A stretch of DNA of 10,483 nucleotides from an uncultured Bacilli bacterium (GTDB taxonomy: Bacteria; Bacillota_I; Bacilli_A; RF39; UBA660). Location: positions 1-10,483 of the forward strand of contig CANRAX010000039.1 in assembly GCA_947628635.1 (NCBI GenBank), in the 5' to 3' direction. Both the position numbers and the translations under genes were made by a program. Position 1 is the stretch's first letter; the number at the start of each line of letters is the position of its first letter. The notes under the pieces are model-generated. The model did no database searches. It saw nothing but the letters and a program-made list of their open reading frames with translations, and had not been told where the DNA came from. Positions 1 to 6,142 of this stretch are shown here, piece after piece.

Positions 1-721
1 ATATAAGGAATACAAGCGAGAATATTATATCAAATGAACTTTTCTTTTTACTTTTCTTTTGCTTTTTCCTTTTTTTAATTTTTCGTTTAAAATCAAAAGG
101 AAATAAAAAAGCCAAAAACATGCCTGAAATAAAAGATATGAAAATAATAAAAGGAAGAGCCTTTATTAAACTTTCTTTTATCTTTTCATTACTAGCAGTA
201 TTATCTAATTTCTCATTACTAGCTATTCCATAATAATCACATAGTTTATTGTAAAAGGCAATATAACCATTTTTTACGCCTTCATCCCATTTATTATCTT
301 TTAAAAAAGGAATAATATACTCATCTTGATATCTACCTGTTAAGCCATCTGGCAAAACGCCTTCTAAACCATAACCTACTTCAACTCGAAACTGTCTTTC
401 TTCTAAAGCAAGTAATAGTAATAGGCCATTATTTTCATTTTTATCACCTATTTTAAATTTACGAAAAAGCTCTAAGGCATAGTCTTCTAAAGACTTTCCC
501 TCTAAATTTTCAACCGTTACAACAACAATTTGAGCTTTTGTTTTTTCTGCTAAATCTTGTGAATGACTAATAATATAATCTTCTACATCATCACTTAAAA
601 TATTGGCATAATCATTAACATAAAAAGCACTTGTTGGATTAACTAGAGCCTTTACTTTAAGACCAAATAAAGGAAATACTAGTACAAGTAAAATATTTGT
701 CAATATAAAGCTTTTTTTCAT
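1..721 (-). CDS. TPM-domain (YgcG/Psb32-like) exported membrane protein, C-terminus cut by window edge
   Basis: The frame is open from an ATG at 721 to the left edge (240 residues seen, no stop). An N-terminal signal/anchor helix covers about residues 4-20, with a possible cleavage after LKVKA. The TPM domain (about 26-165) shows the family pattern: NDYANIL, a buried IVVVTVENLEG strand, the ENNGLLLLLALEER core, RVEVGYGLEG and LPDGLTGRYQDEYIIP. A membrane helix follows at about 189-208, then a very basic stretch (212-228, mostly Lys/Arg) and the start of another hydrophobic segment. It is a close tandem paralogue of the next gene upstream, 25 bases away, with an AAAGGA site 10 bases before the ATG, so it is probably the third gene of a lemA operon. 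TPM domains were first called phosphatases, but a general enzymatic role is not established; an envelope role is inference. The Gly-rich tail of the paralogue is not visible before the edge. Confidence 0.88.
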   Translation of the reverse strand, partial: MKKSFILTNILLVLVFPLFGLKVKALVNPTSAFYVNDYANILSDDVEDYIISHSQDLAEKTKAQIVVVTVENLEGKSLEDYALELFRKFKIGDKNENNGLLLLLALEERQFRVEVGYGLEGVLPDGLTGRYQDEYIIPFLKDNKWDEGVKNGYIAFYNKLCDYYGIASNEKLDNTASNEKIKESLIKALPFIIFISFISGMFLAFLFPFDFKRKIKKRKKQKKSKKKSSFDIIFSLVFLI

Positions 722-746
722 TTTTCTTCATTCCTTTATTTTATTT

Positions 747-1607
747 TTAAAAACCACGTGAACTGCCTCCGCCACCAGAAGAGCCGCCACCTCCGAAAGA
801 ACCTCCTCCAAAGGAACTACCTCCAAATCCTGAAGAGCCACCACCTGCGGTACCAAAGCCACCAATAGAAATGAAAAAAGCAAAGATATCAATGGCAAAA
901 CTCATTTCAAAAAAATATTTAAACATTATATAGACAGCTATTAAATAGATAATATTTAAAATAAAGAAAATTTTTAAAAATAAAGTGTGTTGATTATGAA
1001 TAATAACTTGATAACGAAAAGCTAAACCAAGTGACATACCAATAAAAAAGGACAACAATATAAAGATAAGAGCTCTTGGATCACCACTATCTTTTTTCGA
1101 TGTAAAAGTAACATCTGTACTTATTTTATAATAATCACATAATTTTTTATAAAAGGCCGCATAGCCATTTTTTACGCCTTCATCCCATTTATCTTCCTTT
1201 AAATAAGGAATAATATATTCATCTTGATATCTTCCCGTCAAACCGTCTGGTAAAACACCTTCTAAACCATAACCTACTTCAACACGAAACTCTCTTTCCT
1301 CTAAAGCCAGTAATAAAAGAAGACCATTATTTTCATTTTTATCACCTATTTTAAATTTACGAAAAAGCTCTAGAGCATAAGTTTCTATATCTTTACCTTC
1401 TAAATTTTCAACCGTTACAACAACAATTTGAGCTTTCGTTTTTTCTGCTAAACTAGTTGAATGTTCTTTTATAAAATTTTTTGTATCATCATTTAGAATA
1501 TGGGCATAATCATTTATATAAAAATCATTTGTTGGTTCTACTAATGCTTGAACTTTAAAAGTAGAAAAGAAAAGACAAGTTATTATAAAAATTAAAAATT
1601 TTTTCAT
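747..1607 (-). CDS. TPM-domain (YgcG-like) exported membrane protein with Gly/Ser-rich tail
   Basis: This is a 286-residue protein. A signal peptide covers about 1-21 (ending KVQA), and the extracytoplasmic TPM domain covers about 22-162, with INDYAHIL, IVVVTVENLEG, NNGLLLLLALEER, RVEVGYGLEG and DGLTGRYQDEYIIP. Hydrophobic helices lie at about 179-197 and 208-248, and the tail (249-286) is almost all Gly and Ser with interspersed Phe, ending SSRGF. This layout (signal, TPM, membrane helices, GGGSSGGGG-type end) is typical of the YgcG/Psb32 family next to lemA. The TPM domain is nearly identical to that of the downstream copy, including an identical run from AEKTKAQIVVV through VENLEGK. The ATG at 1607 has AGAAAGGA 13 bases upstream, a long spacing that may weaken initiation. 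It lies 108 bases after lemA and is probably co-transcribed with it. No catalytic function can be claimed from the sequence. Confidence 0.92.
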   Translation of the reverse strand: MKKFLIFIITCLFFSTFKVQALVEPTNDFYINDYAHILNDDTKNFIKEHSTSLAEKTKAQIVVVTVENLEGKDIETYALELFRKFKIGDKNENNGLLLLLALEEREFRVEVGYGLEGVLPDGLTGRYQDEYIIPYLKEDKWDEGVKNGYAAFYKKLCDYYKISTDVTFTSKKDSGDPRALIFILLSFFIGMSLGLAFRYQVIIHNQHTLFLKIFFILNIIYLIAVYIMFKYFFEMSFAIDIFAFFISIGGFGTAGGGSSGFGGSSFGGGSFGGGGSSGGGGSSRGF

Positions 1608-1633
1608 ATTTAACTAACATTCCTTTCTATCGT

Positions 1634-1653
1634 CCTTTCAGTCCTCTGAAAGG
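1634..1653 (-). other. GC-richer hairpin between lemA and the first TPM gene
   Basis: A perfect 8-bp inverted repeat, CCTTTCAG (1634-1641) and CTGAAAGG (1646-1653), encloses a 4-base loop. On the transcribed minus strand it is followed by ACGATAGAAAGGA and not by a U-run, so it does not look like an intrinsic terminator. It sits 6 bases before the AGAAAGGA ribosome binding site of the TPM gene and could act on mRNA processing, stability or relative expression within the operon (inference). Confidence 0.5.
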
Positions 1654-1715
1654 CACAAATTCGCCTATCAAAATTTAATTATTTTTTTAATTTTTCTTCT
1701 TAAAGAAAAAGAAGA

Positions 1716-2294
1716 TTAATCATCTTCAAAATCAACTTCAGGTAATTTTGTTTTGCCATCATCAGCTTCAAAATAATCCATTTTTTCGAAATCACCAATT
1801 CCGGCAATTATATTAGTTGGAATTTTCTTAATTTTTGCATTGTAATCTTTTACAGCTTCATTAAAATCTCTTCGCGCAACAGCTATTCTATTTTCTGTAC
1901 CAGCAAGTTCATCTTGTAAATTAATAAAGTTTTCATTAGCTTTTAAATCAGGATAATTTTCAACTATAACTAATAAGCTATTTAAGGCACTAGATAATTC
2001 ACTATTAGCTAAAGATTTATCCTCTACATCATCAGCTCTTAATAAATTTTCACGAGCTTTTGTTACTCTTTCAATAGCGCTATCTTCATGTTTTACATAT
2101 CCTTTTACGGTATTAACTAAATTAGGAACTAAATCAGCTCTTCTTTCTAGTTGAACATCAATATCAGAAAACTTACCAGCTACTTCTTCTCTTAAATTTA
2201 CTAAACCATTATATGTTGTTACTCCCCATAAAAGTGCTAGAATTATAATGACACCTACAACACCTAAAACTATTAAACCTGTTTTATTTTTCAA
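1716..2294 (-). CDS. lemA: LemA family membrane protein
   Basis: The protein has 192 residues from the preferred start: one N-terminal membrane helix (about 6-25) followed by a helical LemA domain with the hallmark segment ERRADLVPNLVNTVKGYVKHE (about 50-70). Further conserved blocks are KARENLLRA, the LVIVENYPDLKANENFINLQDELAGTENRI block (about 108-137), and ARRDFNEAVKDYN. The C-terminus is acidic (PEVDFEDD). The start needs care. AAGGAG (2308-2303) sits only 2 bases from an ATG at 2300 and overlaps a GTG at 2303, but it is 8 bases from an in-frame TTG at 2294, which I prefer. LemA proteins are helical-bundle envelope proteins of uncertain role that are often encoded beside TPM-domain or HtpX proteins. 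Here lemA is first in a run with two TPM genes. The family call is secure; only the exact start is uncertain. Confidence 0.93.
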   Translation of the reverse strand: MKNKTGLIVLGVVGVIIILALLWGVTTYNGLVNLREEVAGKFSDIDVQLERRADLVPNLVNTVKGYVKHEDSAIERVTKARENLLRADDVEDKSLANSELSSALNSLLVIVENYPDLKANENFINLQDELAGTENRIAVARRDFNEAVKDYNAKIKKIPTNIIAGIGDFEKMDYFEADDGKTKLPEVDFEDD

Positions 2295-2315
2295 AATCAT
2301 CACTCCTTAAAAGTT

Positions 2316-2324
2316 ATTCTATCA
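2316..2324 (-). promoter_or_regulatory. Probable extended -10 promoter of the lemA operon
   Basis: The minus strand reads TGATAGAAT, a TGn-extended -10 box with 5 of 6 bases of TATAAT. The -35 region (about 2339-2344, TTTTAA) is weak. The box lies 7 bases before the AAGGAG of lemA, so transcription would begin at or next to the ribosome binding site. Confidence 0.45.
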
Positions 2325-2359
2325 TAAATATATAAAACTTAAAATTTTTTTATAATCTT

Positions 2360-2387
2360 TTGACAATAAGTTATGTAAAGTTAAAAT
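2360..2387 (+). promoter_or_regulatory. Candidate sigma-A promoter of the SDR gene
   Basis: TTGACA (2360-2365) is a perfect -35, and TAAAAT (2382-2387) is a good -10 with 16-base spacing. This would give a leader of about 60 bases. A competing candidate lies closer to the gene at 2424-2432. Confidence 0.45.
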
Positions 2388-2423
2388 TACTTTTATTTTT
2401 AATTTTATTTACGTTATTTTATT

Positions 2424-2432
2424 TGATACAAT
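2424..2432 (+). promoter_or_regulatory. Alternative extended -10 promoter of the SDR gene
   Basis: TGATACAAT is a TGn-extended -10 box with no good -35. It would place the start near 2439, just before the AGTAGGTG ribosome binding site (2442-2449) of the gene starting at 2454. This matches the short-leader layout of several neighbours. Confidence 0.35.
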
Positions 2433-2453
2433 TATACTGAAAGTAGGTGTCTT

Positions 2454-3455
2454 ATGAAAGATTATTTAAATTATAAAGATAAAATTTGTGTTGTAACTGG
2501 AGCTTCTTCTGGTATAGGTCTTTCAACTTGTGAAATATTACTATCTTTAGGTGCTAAAGTTTATGCCTTAGATATTAACCCTCTTCCTTTAAATGATGTT
2601 ACTTTTATTCAAGCAGACTTAAATTCTAAAGAGAGTATTGATAATGCTTTTGCTAAACTTCCTAATCGTATTGATTCTTTCTTTGGTGTAGCTGGTCTTT
2701 CTGGAGCAAGAACAAATTATTATGAAACGTTTACTGTTAATTTTATAGCAAATAAGTATATTACTGACTATTATTTAAAAAATGGCATGGTTCAAAGTGG
2801 AAGTATTTGTTATGTAACTTCAACCGCAGGAGCCCATTGGGATAAATATTCAAAAGAATTTGAAAAATTTATTCTTGCTTCTACTTGGGAAGAAATGATT
2901 GATCTTCTTCATGAACAAGCTAAACCTGATACTGTTGGTATAATGGCTTATCCTCTTTCTAAAAGAGCTATGAATTATTATATGGCTAAAACAGCTATTG
3001 AATTAGGTGAAGCTGGTATTAGAGTAAATGCTCTTTTACCCGGTAGTACCCAAACAGGTATGACTAAAGAATTTGAAGTTGAAGCTGGTGGTAATGATGA
3101 ACTTATTAGTGAAACAGGAGTTGCTCATCGCTTAGCGACACCAGAAGAAATGGCTTTACCATTAGTTTTCCTAAATAGTAATATGGCTGGCTTTATTAGT
3201 GGTTTTCCTCTTGTAGTTGATTATGCTAATAACGCTTTAATTAAATTAAAAATTAAAAAAGACAGAATGGATACCAAAGTAGGTTCAAAATTTTTAAATA
3301 TTTCTTTTGTTCAAAATATTTTAAAAAAGCAACTAGAACCTTTGAATAATCCCGACACTGATAATAGTATTTCTAATAAATTAGATAATACTTCTATTAG
3401 TGAAGATAACAATACTATTAATGAAATCAATAATGAAGATAAAGAAATTATTTAG
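2454..3455 (+). CDS. Short-chain dehydrogenase/reductase, 3-alpha-hydroxysteroid dehydrogenase-like, with acidic C-terminal tail
   Basis: This is a 333-residue classical SDR with a Rossmann fold over about 8-258. Visible motifs are TGASSGIG (15-22), Asp40 at the end of beta-2 (favours NAD over NADP), ADL (54-56), and VAG (79-81) in place of NNAG. The catalytic set is Ser123 in YVTSTAGAHW, Tyr166 and Lys170 in AYPLSK. IRVNALLPGSTQTGM (189-203) follows. The HW after the Ser loop, the helical insert before the Tyr, and the IRVNxxxPGxTxT block resemble bacterial 3-alpha-hydroxysteroid and related alcohol dehydrogenases, but substrate cannot be fixed by eye. Usual length is about 255-270; residues about 262-333 form a basic stretch and then a low-complexity Asn/Asp/Glu/Ser tail. 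It is cytoplasmic, with no signal peptide. It stands alone on the plus strand, divergent from lemA, and its end overlaps a small minus-strand gene by 8 bases. Confidence 0.9.
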   Translation: MKDYLNYKDKICVVTGASSGIGLSTCEILLSLGAKVYALDINPLPLNDVTFIQADLNSKESIDNAFAKLPNRIDSFFGVAGLSGARTNYYETFTVNFIANKYITDYYLKNGMVQSGSICYVTSTAGAHWDKYSKEFEKFILASTWEEMIDLLHEQAKPDTVGIMAYPLSKRAMNYYMAKTAIELGEAGIRVNALLPGSTQTGMTKEFEVEAGGNDELISETGVAHRLATPEEMALPLVFLNSNMAGFISGFPLVVDYANNALIKLKIKKDRMDTKVGSKFLNISFVQNILKKQLEPLNNPDTDNSISNKLDNTSISEDNNTINEINNEDKEII

Positions 3456-3555
3456 TTATTTCTTCTTGACTATCACAAATACTACTTAATTTCAAAGAAC
3501 AATATAAAAATACACTAAGAAACAAAATTAAGCTTATTAAGACAAATTCCAACAT
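3448..3555 (-). CDS. 35-residue single-helix membrane peptide
   Basis: This small ORF has an excellent start: AGGAGG (3569-3564) lies 8 bases before an ATG at 3555, and the stop is TAA at 3448-3450. The peptide begins MLEFVLISLILFLSVFLY, one membrane helix (about 4-20), and continues with a Cys-containing (Cys19, Cys27) polar tail ending EEITK. It has its own plausible promoter and lies beyond the terminator of the upstream gene, so it is transcribed alone. Its 3' end overlaps the convergent SDR gene by 8 bases. Size, hydrophobicity and the strong ribosome binding site would fit a small membrane protein, or less likely a type I toxin-like peptide. No function can be assigned and no antisense antitoxin RNA is evident. 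Confidence 0.6.
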   Translation of the reverse strand: MLEFVLISLILFLSVFLYCSLKLSSICDSQEEITK

Positions 3556-3608
3556 TTTTTACTCCTCCTATTCTATAATATGGTTTATTTCCATTAAGAA
3601 ATGCATAT

Positions 3609-3637
3609 ATTAGACCATATATTTAAAAAAAAGTAAA
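3609..3637 (-). promoter_or_regulatory. Probable promoter of the 35-residue peptide gene
   Basis: On the minus strand TTTACT (3637-3632, 4 of 6 to TTGACA) is followed after 17 bases by TCTAAT (3614-3609, 5 of 6), preceded by TGG as an extended -10. Initiation near 3602 would give a leader of about 47 bases. Confidence 0.5.
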
Positions 3638-3674
3638 ATTGACAATTTGCCATTTTTCAAATAAAAACAATTTA

Positions 3675-3710
3675 AAAAAGTGAAATTCATCTAACTGAAT
3701 TTCACTTTTT
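3675..3710. terminator. Bidirectional intrinsic terminator
   Basis: A perfect 15-bp inverted repeat, AAAAAGTGAAATTCA (3675-3689) and TGAATTTCACTTTTT (3696-3710), has a 6-base loop. A-tracts flank the base of the stem on one side and T-tracts on the other, so it yields a U-run in either direction. On the minus strand it lies 26 bases after the stop of the anchored surface protein. On the plus strand it is the first terminator after the SDR gene, about 220 bases on. Confidence 0.85.
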
Positions 3711-3736
3711 AATTAATACTTAATTATGTAAATATT

Positions 3737-4756
3737 TTATTTAACAAAATTTTTCTTTTTTATTAAAACAACTCCAATTACTGCAAAACCACTAATCATA
3801 ATAAGGCCACCTACAATATAAATAAGATTACTCATATTCATTGCGGTATCAGGAACTTCCACTTCTTCAGGATAAACAACTTGTGAATTAAAAGCATTAT
3901 CAAAGGCTGATTGTATCTCCCCAAACCACTCTTCAGTAAGAGCTTTAGCATAATCTTCTATATTACTATAACCTGAGAAAATAATAGATTGTAGATATTT
4001 TTCTTTTGCTACAATGGCACCTTCTGGTGCTTCTACTTCAACACCATCTGGAGCAATATATTGTTGTTTTGTTTCATCTAATGAGGAAAAAACAGTTCCA
4101 TTTAATATATAATCTAAATAAATTGGCATATCTTTTTCATAGGCCTTAGAATAATTAATAGCTTCTTGTTCGCCTTCTAATTTATATTCAAAAGCTCCAA
4201 ATACAGTTGAAAGTGTTCCTTCTAAATTAGTAAAATTTTCAAGTTTGAAAGAGTTTTCTTCACTTTCTGTCGAAAATTTAATTGAATTGTTTTTATCTAC
4301 ATAACTTAAAGTATAAAAGTACTTATAAGGAGCAGGAATTTTTTCAATCTTATAATCAACTACCATACGTACATAATAATGATTATCTTTATCAGCTGTT
4401 AATCCTTTTTCCTTTAATAAAGCTAGTATAGCTTCCTTGTCCATATCAAAGTTTAGTGTCGCAATAGTTGCCTTTTCATGAAGATAAGGTGTTTCGCTAT
4501 CTTCATCTTCTTTTTCATCTAAGAACTCTATGTCTAGCTTCTTATCATCTGCTACATCAATTTTTTGTAGAGCTTCTCCTTCATATCCAATAAATTTATT
4601 TTCTGATGAAAGTTTTGATTTATAAACATCTAAATGAATTTTTTCTATTGTAAATTTAAATTCATTATGCTCATAATCACCAGAAATAGCATAAGCTTTA
4701 TCAAAACTAAAAATTAAAGTTCCTAAAAGGATAAATAAAAACATTTTCTTTTTCAT
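3737..4756 (-). CDS. Uncharacterised exported surface protein with sorting-type C-terminal anchor
   Basis: This is a 339-residue protein from the ATG at 4756, which has AGGTGAG just upstream. A further in-frame ATG at 4801 would lie upstream of the likely transcription start. A signal peptide covers about 1-23 (MKKKM, hydrophobic core, ending AYA). The extracellular part (24-300) has a beta-rich look, acidic stretches (EKEDEDSE at about 81-88), and no fold or enzyme motif I recognise. The C-terminus has the layout of a wall-sorting signal: VPDTA (301-305), a hydrophobic helix (about 311-332), and a tail with KKK, ending KKKNFVK. The motif deviates from LPXTG, so the protein could be a sortase substrate of a variant specificity or simply a membrane-anchored protein. 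It has its own promoter and is followed by a strong terminator, so it forms a single-gene unit. No sortase gene lies in the window. Confidence 0.82.
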   Translation of the reverse strand: MKKKMFLFILLGTLIFSFDKAYAISGDYEHNEFKFTIEKIHLDVYKSKLSSENKFIGYEGEALQKIDVADDKKLDIEFLDEKEDEDSETPYLHEKATIATLNFDMDKEAILALLKEKGLTADKDNHYYVRMVVDYKIEKIPAPYKYFYTLSYVDKNNSIKFSTESEENSFKLENFTNLEGTLSTVFGAFEYKLEGEQEAINYSKAYEKDMPIYLDYILNGTVFSSLDETKQQYIAPDGVEVEAPEGAIVAKEKYLQSIIFSGYSNIEDYAKALTEEWFGEIQSAFDNAFNSQVVYPEEVEVPDTAMNMSNLIYIVGGLIMISGFAVIGVVLIKKKNFVK

Positions 4757-4772
4757 AGTCTCACCTATTCTT

Positions 4773-4801
4773 ATCCTATCAAAGCAAGTGTAAAATAGCA
4801 A
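4773..4801 (-). promoter_or_regulatory. Promoter of the anchored surface-protein gene
   Basis: On the minus strand TTGCTA (4801-4796), a 17-base spacer and TAGGAT (4778-4773) carry a TGA extension directly before the -10. The predicted start (about 4766) coincides with the AGGTGAG ribosome binding site (4766-4760), giving a leader of only about 10 bases and excluding the upstream ATG at 4801. Confidence 0.6.
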
Positions 4802-4827
4802 GACAATTATATGTAAACAAAAAATAA

Positions 4828-4847
4828 TTTTACATTTTTATGTAAAA
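4828..4847 (-). terminator. Weak AT-rich terminator after the endoglucanase gene
   Basis: The inverted repeat TTTTACAT (4828-4835) and ATGTAAAA (4840-4847) has a 4-base loop. On the minus strand it is followed by TTATTTTTT. It lies 40 bases after the endoglucanase stop. The stem is only 8 bp with a single G-C pair, so efficiency is doubtful. Confidence 0.45.
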
Positions 4848-4887
4848 CTACTTTTTTAAAGTGTTAATCCATCTTTTAATAATCGTT

Positions 4888-5910
4888 TTAGATATTTCCA
4901 ATAATAGCTTTTTTTACAAATTGACCAGCTTCGCTTAAATCTGAATTATTAAAATTTACGTTTGAACCAGGTTTTAATAAGGCTGATGACTCATCCTTAT
5001 TAGATAAAGACCAGCTTACAAAACTAAGTTTATTTTCATTCATAAAATCAATCCATTTTTGAGCTTCATCAAGAAATACTCCTCCATTTCCCGAAGCGTC
5101 ACTAACACCCCATTCACTCACAAATAAACTTATTCCTTTATCTAAAGCTTCTTTAGCTCTCTTTCTTAAATAATCTGTATGGGTTCCAGCATAAAAATGT
5201 AAGGCGTACATAATATTATCATAATTTAATCTATCATTTACTGGATCAAGTACATCTTGACTCCAAGTATTAGTTCCAACAATTATTATATTATTACAAT
5301 TTTTTCTAATTACCTCAATTACTCTTTCAGAGTAAGATTTTATTTCAGACCAACTAGTTCCATTTGGTTCATTACAAATTTCATAAATAATATTAGGACT
5401 ATTTTTGTATTTAGAACTAATTTCTTCAAAAAAATTAATAGCTTCTTCAACATAAGCATTAGGATTACCATCACTTAAAATATGCCAATCGACAATAACA
5501 TACATATCATTAGCAATAACTAAGTCAATATCTTTAATGACGTCTTGCATAATTTCTTTATTATCAATATAACCCCCTTCTTTTGTGTACATAGCTAAAC
5601 GAAAAACATTACTATTAAAATCATTTTTTAATGTTTTAAGATTTTGATCATTAACAAAATCGCCATACCATTGTAATCCATGTGAGCTAACCCCTTTTAA
5701 TTGGATTACTTCATCATATTGATTAACTAAATTAATACCTTTTACTTGTAAAGCACCATTATAACTTACAAAAATATTTTTCTTAATTTCTTCACTACTT
5801 TTTTCTTCTATTTGCTCATCTTTTTCCTTATTTTTCTTCTGTGAAATAGCTTTCTTTCCACAACCACATATTAATAAACAAATACATAAAACTAAAAGAA
5901 ATTTTTTCAT
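4888..5910 (-). CDS. Lipoprotein endo-1,4-beta-glucanase (cellulase), GH5 family
   Basis: This is a 340-residue protein. A lipoprotein signal is followed by Cys17 (context LLICGCG), then a Lys/Glu-rich linker (about 19-44) and one GH5 catalytic domain (about 50-336). Hallmarks are LKGVSSHGLQWYGDF (71-85), FRLAMYT (103-109), VIVDWHILSDGNP (138-150), IYEICNEPNG (175-184) with the acid/base Glu181, IIIVGTNTWSQDV, MYALHFYAGTH (234-244), and FVSEWGVSDASGNGG (263-277) with the nucleophile Glu266. The SW pair at 299-300 is the conserved late Trp. The pattern matches GH5 subfamily 2 enzymes of Bacillus Cel5 type, which cut internal beta-1,4-glucosidic bonds of cellulose or mixed-linkage glucans. There is no carbohydrate-binding module, so the enzyme is probably tethered to the membrane and acts on soluble glucans. 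AGAGGTGAT lies 5 bases before the ATG. It is a single-gene unit with its own promoter and a weak terminator; no transporters or beta-glucosidases lie beside it. Confidence 0.95.
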   Translation of the reverse strand: MKKFLLVLCICLLICGCGKKAISQKKNKEKDEQIEEKSSEEIKKNIFVSYNGALQVKGINLVNQYDEVIQLKGVSSHGLQWYGDFVNDQNLKTLKNDFNSNVFRLAMYTKEGGYIDNKEIMQDVIKDIDLVIANDMYVIVDWHILSDGNPNAYVEEAINFFEEISSKYKNSPNIIYEICNEPNGTSWSEIKSYSERVIEVIRKNCNNIIIVGTNTWSQDVLDPVNDRLNYDNIMYALHFYAGTHTDYLRKRAKEALDKGISLFVSEWGVSDASGNGGVFLDEAQKWIDFMNENKLSFVSWSLSNKDESSALLKPGSNVNFNNSDLSEAGQFVKKAIIGNI

Positions 5911-5929
5911 TCGTAATCACCTCTATTAA

Positions 5930-5935
5930 ATTATA
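5930..5935 (-). promoter_or_regulatory. Probable -10 box of the endoglucanase gene
   Basis: The minus strand reads a perfect TATAAT, 5 bases before the AGAGGTGAT ribosome binding site. The -35 region (about 5953-5959) has no good match. Transcription would start at the ribosome binding site. Confidence 0.45.
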
Positions 5936-6039
5936 CAATATAACTAAATTATTTAATAACTTTATTTTTTCTTTTACAATTTCTTCCTTATTACAATATA
6001 CTTTTATTAACTCTAAGTTAAACTTTAATTTCTTTAACG

Positions 6040-6070
6040 AAAAAAGACTTAAATAATTTCAGTCTTTCTT
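6040..6070 (-). terminator. Intrinsic terminator after the MqsR-like gene
   Basis: The arms AAAAAAGACT (6040-6049) and AGTCTTTCTT (6061-6070) form a 10-pair stem with one G-U pair on the minus strand and an 11-base loop. The 3' arm on the minus strand ends in a run of six T. It lies 72 bases after the stop of the 123-residue gene. Confidence 0.65.
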
Positions 6071-6142
6071 AACTTATCAAATAATTATATTTTTAAAATT
6101 TATTTTATATTAAACAATTTTAATTTAATTAGCAAACTTATT

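Noticed and set aside
1691..1710. Hairpin TTTTTCTT/AAGAAAAA after lemA
   Set aside because: It is an 8-bp, almost purely A/T stem with no U-run on the transcribed strand; likely a by-product of composition.
2361..2366. TTGTCA on the minus strand as a -35 for lemA
   Set aside because: It is the reverse of the plus-strand TTGACAA, and no -10 box lies at an acceptable distance on the minus strand.
4757..4801. Upstream in-frame ATG adding 15 residues to the surface protein
   Set aside because: It precedes the probable promoter -10 and the AGGTGAG site, and it would bury the signal peptide behind a non-signal leader.
5257..5478. 73-codon plus-strand ORF
   Set aside because: It lies wholly inside the endoglucanase gene on the opposite strand; its Phe/Ile/Asn-rich low-complexity translation mirrors that gene and it has no ribosome binding site.
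6007..6021. Dyad TTAACT-CTA-AGTTAA as a possible operator
   Set aside because: It is a short AT-rich palindrome far from any gene start and beyond the terminator; not distinguishable from chance.
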